DNA of 64,000 nucleotides from Deinococcus taeanensis (GTDB taxonomy: Bacteria; Deinococcota; Deinococci; Deinococcales; Deinococcaceae). The DNA is taken from contig NZ_CP083455.1 in the NCBI RefSeq assembly GCF_020229735.1, positions 2,569,001-2,633,000 on the forward strand, written 5' to 3'. Shown piece after piece: positions 57,981 through 64,000 of this stretch. The notes below the pieces were generated by a model. That model was given only the letters and a program-made list of their open reading frames with translations. It ran no database searches and had not been told where the DNA came from. Each line of letters opens with the position of its first letter. Position 1 is the first letter of the stretch. The position numbers and the translations under genes were made by a program.

Positions 57981-57988
57981 ACCACCCG

Positions 57989-57999
57989 TTCACTGTGAA
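57989..57999 (-). promoter_or_regulatory. Palindrome upstream of the first PII gene
   Basis: TTCACTGTGAA is an 11-base palindrome eight bases upstream of the -10. The core TCACAGTG recurs at 59977-59984 in the second PII promoter. GGAC-N5-GTCC lies next to it at 58001-58013. Confidence 0.4.
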
Positions 58000-58111
58000 T
58001 GGACGATTTGTCCAGAAACGTCGGTTCAATCCGCTCCAAAGTGGAATTTTTTTGCAGGACGTGAACGAAAGAAGCATCAGACAACCAAAAACAGGCCACT
58101 GGCTCACAAAG

Positions 58112-58143
58112 GCCTGCTCCCGGGGATGCGGTCGGGAGCAGGC
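58112..58143 (-). terminator. Terminator after the second amtB
   Basis: GCCTGCTCCCG pairs perfectly with CGGGAGCAGGC around a 10-base loop; on the minus strand CTTTGTG follows. Confidence 0.75.
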
Positions 58144-58217
58144 GAACGTGGAGGATCGGAGTTGCAGGTCAGGCCACAGGCGGCCCAGAAGAAGTCAGGA
58201 GAAGAGCCGCACGAACT

Positions 58218-59522
58218 TCAGTCGCCGCCCACGAATACCGGTGCGCCCAGGCCGGTCTCACTGTCGGAGTACCCCTGCTCGCTGTGCGCGCTGACGTCAA
58301 TCCCGGCGATCTCCTGATTTACAGGCACCCGCAGCGGCATCAGCAGGCCCACCAGTTTCAGCAGGAGGAAGGAGCCCACGCCCGTCCAGACGATGGCGGC
58401 CAGCACACCGATGATCTGCACGACCAGCTGCTCACCCCAGGGTTTGCCGCTGCCGGTCGTGAAAGCCAGCGCGCCGGTCAGCAGCGCCCCCACGATGCCG
58501 GCCACGCCGTGGCAGGCAAAGACGTCCAGGGCGTCGTCGGCTTTCATACGCGCCTTGAACTGCACGGCCGCGAAGCTCGCGGCGGCCCCCAGGACGCCCA
58601 CCAGGACGGACGCGGCGGGACTCACGAACGCGCAGGCCGGCGTGATGGCCACCAGACCCACCACCAGACCCGTGGCGGCGCCCACCGCGGTGGGCTTACC
58701 GTTCCGGACGCTTTCCAGGCCCAGCCAGGTGAGCATGGCCGCCGCCGGGGCGACCAGCGTGGTGATAAAGGCCAGCGCAGCGGTCTGGTTGGCGGCCAGC
58801 GCCGAGCCGGCATTGAAGCCCATCCACCCAAACCACAGCAGCCCGGCGCCGAGCAGCACGAACGGCACGTTGTGCGGCACGTGCGCCGTGCGCGGGAAGC
58901 CCAGGCGGGGGCCGAGGACCGTGGCGGCCACCAGCCCGCTCACGCCGGCCGCAATGTGAATAACGGTGCCGCCCGCGAAGTCCAGCGCGCCCAGTTTGAA
59001 CAGCCAGCCGTCCGCGTTCCAGACCCAGTGGGCCAGCGGGGCGTAGATCAGCAGGCTCCAGAGGGCGCCGAACAGCACGAACGCGCCGAACCGCATGCGC
59101 TCAATGACGGCGCCGCTGATCAGGGCGACGGCGATGATGGCGAACATGGCCTGGAAGGCCGCGAAGATGTACGAGGGAATGGTGCCGGTCAGCTGGTCCT
59201 TCAGGCCGGTGAAGCCGGCGTTGCCGAGGCCGCTGAAGAAAGCGTTGCCGCCGGACGCGAAGGCGATGGAGTACCCGCCGAGCATCCAGAGCACGCCGAT
59301 CAGGCCGATGCAGACGACGCTCATCATCATGGTGTTCAAAACGCTCTGGGTGCGGCTGAGCCCGCCGTAGAAGAAGGCGAGGCCGGGCGTCATCAGGAGG
59401 ACCAGGGCGGAGGCGACGATCATCCAGGCGGTGTCGCCGGTGTCCAGTGTGGGCGTCTCGGTCTGGGCGAGTGCGGCGCCGCTGAGCAGCAGGGCCAGGG
59501 GCAGCAGGGGCTTGATCTTCAT
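58218..59522 (-). CDS. amtB: Ammonium transporter, second copy
   Basis: A 434-residue Amt-family ammonium channel with signal peptide KPLLPLALLLSGAALAQ and eleven predicted helices. Conserved blocks match the first copy (PLAHWVWNADGWLFKLGALD, FACHGVAGIVGALLTG), and the cytoplasmic PII-binding tail is INQEIAGID-like (VNQEIAGIDVSAHSEQGYSD). AAAGGAG precedes the ATG. It lies 20 bases after its PII partner. The duplication therefore covers both genes of the cassette. Confidence 0.95.
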   Translation of the reverse strand: MKIKPLLPLALLLSGAALAQTETPTLDTGDTAWMIVASALVLLMTPGLAFFYGGLSRTQSVLNTMMMSVVCIGLIGVLWMLGGYSIAFASGGNAFFSGLGNAGFTGLKDQLTGTIPSYIFAAFQAMFAIIAVALISGAVIERMRFGAFVLFGALWSLLIYAPLAHWVWNADGWLFKLGALDFAGGTVIHIAAGVSGLVAATVLGPRLGFPRTAHVPHNVPFVLLGAGLLWFGWMGFNAGSALAANQTAALAFITTLVAPAAAMLTWLGLESVRNGKPTAVGAATGLVVGLVAITPACAFVSPAASVLVGVLGAAASFAAVQFKARMKADDALDVFACHGVAGIVGALLTGALAFTTGSGKPWGEQLVVQIIGVLAAIVWTGVGSFLLLKLVGLLMPLRVPVNQEIAGIDVSAHSEQGYSDSETGLGAPVFVGGD

Positions 59523-59542
59523 GGGTGCACTCCTTTCCCGGG

Positions 59543-59914
59543 TCAGGCGGGCGTGAGTCGGGTTTCGGTCACGGGCGTCAGGGCGGCTGCGTCTCGTTCA
59601 CCGGTGCGGATGCGGTACACCTGCTCGAGGGGCTGCACGAAGATCTTCCCGTCGCCGACCTCACCGGTGCGGGCGCCGCGGCAGATGGCGTCCACGGCAG
59701 CCTGCACGAACGGGTCACTGACGGCCATGCGGACCTCGACCTTGTCTCTGAACTCGACCATGACGCGCGTGCCGCGGTAATGCTCGACGATTTCCTGCTC
59801 GCCGCCGTGCCCGCTGACGCGCGAGAGGGTGATGCCGCTGATGCCCGCCTGGAACAGCGCTTCCTTGACCTGCTGGACGCGCTCGGGCCTGATGACGGCC
59901 GTGATGAGTTTCAT
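59543..59914 (-). CDS. glnK: PII nitrogen regulatory protein, second copy
   Basis: A 123-residue PII protein differing from the first copy at 14 aligned positions, several of them in the T-loop (EI for SV at 41-42, R for H at 56). As in the first copy Tyr-51 is absent (YRGTRV) and position 39 is Glu, so regulation by uridylylation is unlikely. Unlike the first copy it has a conventional promoter, a leader of about 45 bases and an AAGGAGA ribosome site; an upstream in-frame extension to 59995 is not needed. It precedes its own amtB. Confidence 0.96.
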   Translation of the reverse strand: MKLITAVIRPERVQQVKEALFQAGISGITLSRVSGHGGEQEIVEHYRGTRVMVEFRDKVEVRMAVSDPFVQAAVDAICRGARTGEVGDGKIFVQPLEQVYRIRTGERDAAALTPVTETRLTPA

Positions 59915-59966
59915 GGCGTCTCCTTTTTTCCGCTCAATTTGCAGTGATCGCATCCCTGCATGACTC

Positions 59967-59995
59967 AGCTTAGGAATCACAGTGCAGATTGTCAA
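59967..59995 (-). promoter_or_regulatory. Promoter of the second PII-amtB cassette
   Basis: On the minus strand TTGACA, 17 bases, TAAGCT: a near-consensus housekeeping promoter. TCACAGTG (59977-59984) lies within the spacer. The DNA around it is A/T-rich. Confidence 0.75.
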
Positions 59996-60172
59996 AGATT
60001 TTTTGAACGATTGACTAGATTTTAGGAGACACCCGGCATAAAACCATCACCTTCAGGACCGCAGAGGTGACCCCGCCTGCTGCCTGTCAATTTTTCTGCG
60101 CACAACCTGCAGCAAAAGAGGTGAGGGGCACCTCTCCTCTCCCCTCCTTGGCCACCAGGGCCACGACCCTCT

Positions 60173-60730
60173 CTACACCAGGCGGCGGGGCCGGACGCGC
60201 GTCCAGAAGCGGTAGACCGCGACCCCCAGAACTGCCACCAGCAGCGCACCGATCAAAGGCGCAAACACCGCCAGGGCACTCAGCAGCAGACTGGTACCGT
60301 CCTCAACGGTACTGACCACCGGATTCGCCAGACCGCCCGTGGTGGCCGTCGCCACCGGCCGAGCGGCGGCGCGGGTGGCATGCACGCCGCCCGCCACCAC
60401 CACGCCCAGCGCCAGGCTCAGCGCCGGAGGCACATCCGCGACGCCGGTCTGCGCAGCGAACAGAACCGCGCCCGCCGCCGTGTTCACCACGCCGCCCACC
60501 ACATGCAGCGCGTGATCCACGCCGGGAATCTTGTCGCCCACAAAATCCAGCAGACCGAGCGCCGCGACAGCCACCAGCACCCACGGCTGCGCCAGCAGAT
60601 CAAACGGTGCATTCAGATGCACCACGCCTGCACGCGAGAACAGACCCACCAGCAGCAGCGGAATGTACGCGTTCAGACCGGCTGCCCCGGACAGACCCAG
60701 CGACGACAGCAGCCCGGACAGAAGTTCCAT
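60173..60730 (-). CDS. DUF4126 membrane protein
   Basis: A 185-residue integral membrane protein with about five hydrophobic helices. It opens ELLSGLLSSLGLSGAAGLNA and contains the block LGLLDFVGDKIPGVDHALHV, typical of the DUF4126 family, which has no settled function. A second conserved segment is GGVHATRAAARPVATATTGG followed by NPVVSTVEDG. The open frame runs upstream into the IS, but the start at 60730 (preceded by AAGAGG) gives the normal family N-terminus. The insertion sequence lies about 110 bases upstream of the gene. Confidence 0.85.
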   Translation of the reverse strand: MELLSGLLSSLGLSGAAGLNAYIPLLLVGLFSRAGVVHLNAPFDLLAQPWVLVAVAALGLLDFVGDKIPGVDHALHVVGGVVNTAAGAVLFAAQTGVADVPPALSLALGVVVAGGVHATRAAARPVATATTGGLANPVVSTVEDGTSLLLSALAVFAPLIGALLVAVLGVAVYRFWTRVRPRRLV

Positions 60731-60838
60731 ACCTCTTATTACGGCGCCTGACCCCACCTGTTGCCACAGGAGACCGTGCCGGAAATCTTGAGAGACGCCT
60801 TCAGGCCAGGGGAATGCAGCTCGAACCTCGGCGCTAAG

Positions 60839-60850
60839 CTCGTGATTTAA
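60839..60850 (+). repeat. Left inverted repeat of the IS
   Basis: CTCGTGATTTAA, exact complement of 62278-62289. Confidence 0.75.
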
Positions 60851-60880
60851 CTGTTTGAAGCCGCTGTAGGCAGTGTTCTG

Positions 60881-60886
60881 TACTAT
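60881..60886 (+). promoter_or_regulatory. -10 box of the transposase gene
   Basis: TACTAT lies five bases before the ATG at 60892, the leaderless spacing also used by host genes. Confidence 0.5.
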
Positions 60887-60891
60887 CGAGC

Positions 60892-62232
60892 ATGAACGCC
60901 TCAGCTCCGTTTGACCGTCTGCAGGCCTTTCGGAACGACGTTTACCACTGCTTCGACCATCGTTCGGATGCACTGTTCAACTTGTTCGACGCCATCACTG
61001 TGGCAGGACTGGTGCCCAGCTTCGCGCACCTTAGCTTGCAGGGGCCCTTCGAGCGCGGTCATGGCAGCCTATACGCGGCATTGACCAGGGGCACGCTCGA
61101 TACCGAGCGTGTTCGAGAGCTGGTCGGAACCACCCTGAACCATGACCAGCCACTCGTCTTCGCCATCGATACGTCGACTTGGGTACGAAACGATGCCGAG
61201 ACGAGTCCGCAGCGGGGGTACTTCTATCATCCGAGTCGTCACAGCGCTGGAAAACCTGTGGTCGCGGGCTGGTCCTACTCCTGGGTCGCCCAGCTTGGAC
61301 CTGTCAGCAGTAGTTGGACCGCACCCCTCGATGTGCGTCGGGTTACCCCTGATCACACACCGCACGAGATTGCAGATGAACAGGTCCAGCACGTCAGCAG
61401 GCTGCTGCCCCCAGGGACCACAGCACCATTGTTCGTGTTCGATGGCGGGTATGACCCGACCCGTCTGTCGAAGCTCAAAGACGCTGACAGAGTCAGCGTC
61501 CTGGTCCGTGTGCGCCGGAACCGGCGGTTCTTTTTTGATGTCACGATGCGTCCAGGTCCCCAGGGAGGTCGCCCACGCATTCATGGGGCCAAGTTTCTGT
61601 GCGCGGACCAGACCACTTGGCCGGCACCCCATCTGGAGCATCTGGAAACCACAGAGCAGTACGGGACCGTCCATGTGCGTGCCTGGACGGGGCTACACGT
61701 CAAGACCACTCAGGACACTCGGCCAGGATCGCGTCACTTCAAGCCGACGTACAGCGGGACCGTGTTGTTGTTGGAGGTTGCGAAGTTGCCCCGGGAAACG
61801 CGTCAACCGCAGGCGTTCTGGCTCTGGTGGCGGGGATCAGGCGTGCCGGATCTGGCGATGCTGTGGCGCGCCTACACGCGTCGGTTCGATCTGGAACATA
61901 CGTTCCGCTTCTGCAAGCAGACGCTGAATTAGGAAACACCACGTCTGCGTCATCCGGAGCAGGCGGACCGTTGGACGCTGTTGGTGCTGCTGGCCTTCAC
62001 CCAACTGCGCCTGGCGCAGCCAGTCGTGACTGATGCCCGTCTTCCATGGCAGCGACCACAGGAACGTGGTCGCTTGACGCCAGGTCGGGTCAGGCAAGGT
62101 TTTATCCAACTATTGGTGCCCCTGGGAAGTCCAGCGTGCGCGCCAAAACCGTCAGGCCGTTCACCAGGACGACCCAAAGGGAAGTGTTCAGGGCGCGCAC
62201 CTCGCTTCCCCGCCTTGAAAAAGAGCGCCTGA
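60892..62232 (+). pseudogene. Transposase interrupted by an amber stop
   Basis: The frame encodes 346 residues to a TAG at 61930-61932 and then continues in the same frame for another 99 codons to TGA at 62230. Carboxylates of a DDE site are visible before the stop: Asp in FAIDTSTW, Asp in FVFDGGYD and Glu in RFDLEHTFRF. After the stop the frame carries on with transposase-like sequence (ETPRLRHPEQADRWTLLVLL). A Trp codon (TGG) changed to TAG would explain it. The shortened protein keeps the catalytic residues but lacks the C-terminal domain, so it is probably inactive unless TAG is read through. Confidence 0.8.
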
Positions 62233-62254
62233 CGACTGTCGATCCTAAAACAAA

Positions 62255-62275
62255 CGACCGCGACAAGCGCGGTCG
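62255..62275 (+). terminator. Hairpin at the right end of the IS
   Basis: CGACCGCG-ACAAG-CGCGGTCG followed by GCTT, just inside the right inverted repeat. Confidence 0.6.
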
Positions 62276-62277
62276 GC

Positions 62278-62289
62278 TTAAATCACGAG
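62278..62289 (+). repeat. Right inverted repeat of the IS
   Basis: TTAAATCACGAG, exact complement of 60839-60850. Confidence 0.75.
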
Positions 62290-62591
62290 TTAGGGCGTGT
62301 GGGTGAGAAGTTCACTGAGAGTCTGCCGAGGGGGATGATGGCCTGGATGAAGGTCGTCTGGGGGGAGACGGACCTCCAGGATGCTTCTGCAGACAGGTGG
62401 GCTCTTTCCTCTTCTCGTGTGGACGCTCTGGCAGGGTGACCTCGATCTCGATGCAGAGCTCTGCTCTCCCGGAGTCCACCCCCCTCTGCTCCCGGCCCGC
62501 CCCACCTGTCAGCGCGCGGCAGGGTCGGTGGGCGCTGACAGGTGGGGCGCACGAAGCGCACCTGATTGTTCTGCACCCCCAAGCCCCTGCC
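62290..62591. other. Non-coding region beside the IS
   Basis: No coding frame is convincing on either strand. The main structure is the 17-bp inverted repeat at 62499-62548. Confidence 0.5.
62499..62548. repeat. 17-bp perfect inverted repeat
   Basis: GCCCCACCTGTCAGCGC and its exact complement flank a 16-base loop rich in G. There is no gene directly upstream on either strand that needs a terminator here. Confidence 0.75.
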
Positions 62592-62637
62592 AGCGGCGGG
62601 CGGCCCCATCCTTCACCGGATAGGACCGCCCGCCGCT
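62592..62637 (-). terminator. Hairpin terminator after the M42 peptidase
   Basis: AGCGGCGGGCGG pairs with CCGCCCGCCGCT, with a 22-base interior, 14 bases past the stop codon on the minus strand. Confidence 0.6.
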
Positions 62638-62650
62638 CAGACCAGACGGC

Positions 62651-63742
62651 TCAGCGCAGGTACGCCAGCAGCAGATCCACACCCGCGCGCAGGTCGTTGA
62701 CGTGCACAGCCTCCACCACCGTGTGAATGTAGCGGGTGGGCAGGCTCAGGGTCAGGGTGGGCACCCCCTCGCGGCTGCGCTGAATGGCCGCGCCGTCCGT
62801 ACCGCCCAGCGCCAGCACCTCCAGCTGCGCGGGAATGCCGCGCGCCTGCGCCAGATCCCAGAACTGGTCTACCAGGGCCCGGTGCGAAATCATCGTCGAG
62901 TCGAACACCTTGATGCCCATGCCCTGCCCAGCGTTCGTGACGACCTCATCCGGCCCCACACCGGGCGTATCCACGGCCAGCGTGACGTCCAGCCCGATGC
63001 CCACGGTGGGCTGCACCCCATACGCGGCAGTGATCGCGCCGCGCAGTCCCACCTCTTCCTGCGTGCTGAACACGGCAATCACTTCGTGGCGAGGGGCCTC
63101 GTGGCGCAGGGCGCGCAGCGTTTCGAGCAGCAGGAACACGCTGGCCCGGTCATCCATGGCCTTCCCGCAGATCAGGTTCCCCACGCGCCGGGCCTGCTGG
63201 TCCAGGGTCACCATGTCCCCGACCCGCACCTGCGCACGCACCTCATCGGCACCCAGGCCCAGGTCAATAAAGAACTCCTTGACCTCCGGAATCTTCTTGC
63301 GTTCCTCGGCGCTGGCAATGTGCACCGGTTTCCCCCCGGGCGTCAGGATGCCCGGCAGCGGGCCGCCGCGGGTGTGCACCATGACGCCCCGCGCGAACAG
63401 GTTGCGGGTGTCGAAGCCCCCCAGCGCCTGCACCCGCAGGAACCCACGGTCATCAATGAAGCGCACCAGGAACCCGATCTCGTCCATGTGCGCCGAGATC
63501 ATGACCCGCTCGGTGCCTTCACGGCCCGCGTCACGGGGAGCCCGGCGGGCAATCACGTTGCCCAGCGCGTCCACGCGAACGTCGTCCACCAGGCCCTGCA
63601 GTTGCGAGAGCACGTACTCACGCACGGCGTCCTCCTGCCCGGGCACGCCCGGCAGGTCGGACAGGTGCATCAGGACGTCCAGGCGCAGGGCGGCCGGCTC
63701 CCCAGCGGGGGCCGCGTCAGCTTTCTTCGGTTTTTTCGCCAC
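62651..63742 (-). CDS. M42-family metallo-aminopeptidase
   Basis: A 363-residue peptidase of the M42 (FrvX/TET aminopeptidase) family, which forms large oligomers with two metal ions. Metal and catalytic residues are visible in [11 protein letters not shown] (His), [11 protein letters not shown] (bridging Asp), [12 protein letters not shown] (catalytic Glu and ligand Glu), [12 protein letters not shown] (Asp) and [13 protein letters not shown] (His). A Lys-rich N-terminus ([10 protein letters not shown]) precedes the domain. GTG 63742 is chosen because CATACT lies seven bases upstream. The start lies inside the end of the next gene upstream. Confidence 0.92.
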   Translation of the reverse strand: MAKKPKKADAAPAGEPAALRLDVLMHLSDLPGVPGQEDAVREYVLSQLQGLVDDVRVDALGNVIARRAPRDAGREGTERVMISAHMDEIGFLVRFIDDRGFLRVQALGGFDTRNLFARGVMVHTRGGPLPGILTPGGKPVHIASAEERKKIPEVKEFFIDLGLGADEVRAQVRVGDMVTLDQQARRVGNLICGKAMDDRASVFLLLETLRALRHEAPRHEVIAVFSTQEEVGLRGAITAAYGVQPTVGIGLDVTLAVDTPGVGPDEVVTNAGQGMGIKVFDSTMISHRALVDQFWDLAQARGIPAQLEVLALGGTDGAAIQRSREGVPTLTLSLPTRYIHTVVEAVHVNDLRAGVDLLLAYLR

Positions 63743-63977
63743 GCCCGCCAGTATGCACCTGTGCGTCCGGGCCGTCCGGCGCAGTTCGATCAGACTGGAC
63801 ACCCACCGCAGCAGGCTCGGGCGGCTTCGGCCGCAGGTCGGTGCTGTTGAACCGCCCCTGCGCCTCCGCCAGTCCGCCCGCCGCCCAGAGCTCCGCGGCG
63901 TCTGCGCCCAGCCGCACCAGTTCGGCCAGAGGCGCACCTTCCTCCGGCCGCCAGCGGCTCAGCACCCAGTCACTCAC
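63717..63977 (-). CDS. Hypothetical protein, possibly cut by window edge
   Basis: An 86-residue frame with a plausible GTG start, opening [20 protein letters not shown] with an amphipathic helix ([20 protein letters not shown]) and a disordered, Pro/Gly/Asp-rich tail. No stop occurs between 63977 and the end of the window, so the true start may lie outside. Its last 26 bases overlap the start of the M42 gene. No family recognised. Confidence 0.55.
   Translation of the reverse strand: MSDWVLSRWRPEEGAPLAELVRLGADAAELWAAGGLAEAQGRFNSTDLRPKPPEPAAVGVQSDRTAPDGPDAQVHTGGRGEKTEES
63750..63755 (-). promoter_or_regulatory. Possible -10 box of the M42 peptidase
   Basis: On the minus strand CATACT lies seven bases before the GTG at 63742, inside the upstream coding frame. 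Confidence 0.4.
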
Positions 63978-64000
63978 GGCCCAGCCGGCCGGCGGACGTG

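Larger units (their letters stand above)
60839..62289 (+). mobile_element. Insertion sequence with DDE transposase
   Basis: A 1.45-kb element bounded by the 12-base inverted repeat CTCGTGATTTAA. It contains a single transposase gene interrupted by an in-frame stop, with a terminator hairpin just inside the right end. Flanks are CTAA (with one extra G) on the left and TTAG on the right, not identical, so no clean target duplication is visible. Base composition is lower in GC than the neighbourhood. The transposase resembles IS4/IS701-type DDE enzymes. Confidence 0.8.

Noticed and set aside
60831..62295. A target-site duplication of the IS
   Set aside because: Flanks CTAA(G) and TTAG(G) are similar but not identical direct repeats, so I did not annotate a duplication.

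Overview
The window is chromosomal DNA of a Deinococcus species. It has very high GC, a nine-subunit V/A-type ATP synthase operon, a cinA-thpR-recA operon with a radiation/desiccation response-type palindrome, a DrRRA-like response regulator next to RNase J, and many start codons placed 5-7 bases after a TANNNT -10 box, the leaderless-mRNA pattern known in Deinococcus. There is no CRISPR array or prophage and only one insertion sequence, so this is mostly core genome.

Layout. 1-1.2 kb: degraded DNA holding remains of a GGDEF gene. 1.2-6 kb: a diguanylate cyclase, a LysE-type exporter and carB. 6-9.6 kb: a small gene with an apparent ATA start, a three-gene envelope cluster (coiled-coil membrane protein, small membrane protein, TAXI binding protein) and an MBL-fold hydrolase. 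9.6-12 kb: arginine decarboxylase and tRNA-Asp(GUC). 12-19.5 kb: a serine hydrolase, an envelope operon (SpoIID-like, LptD/OstA-like, lipoprotein) and an FAD oxidoreductase. 19.6-21.3 kb: ilvA behind a probable attenuator. 22-25 kb: cinA-thpR-recA. 25-30.7 kb: birA-bioY, a Fur-family regulator, marC with an overlapping small upstream ORF, an HNH nuclease, an HD protein and a secreted WGxxG-tail protein. 30.7-36 kb: a response regulator, PAS histidine kinase and second response regulator, divergent from rnj. 36-41 kb: clpP-clpX and lon. 41-47.4 kb: a DivIC-like protein, thioesterase, ROK kinase, HD protein, CoA-transferase and a lone molybdenum hydroxylase subunit. 47.4-56 kb: the V/A-ATPase operon. 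56-60 kb: two tandem PII-AmtB cassettes. 60-64 kb: a DUF4126 protein, an IS with a stop-interrupted transposase, an M42 peptidase and a partial small gene.

The main functional blocks are DNA repair and stress response (recA operon, DrRRA-like regulator), protein and RNA turnover (ClpXP, Lon, RNase J), ion-driven energy conversion, ammonium uptake and sensing, and outer-envelope construction. The most notable points are the leaderless-start grammar at about 20 genes, short leaderless ORFs ahead of ilvA and marC, the palindrome covering the cinA start codon, the duplicated PII-AmtB cassette whose PII proteins lack Tyr-51, and the nonsense-interrupted transposase.
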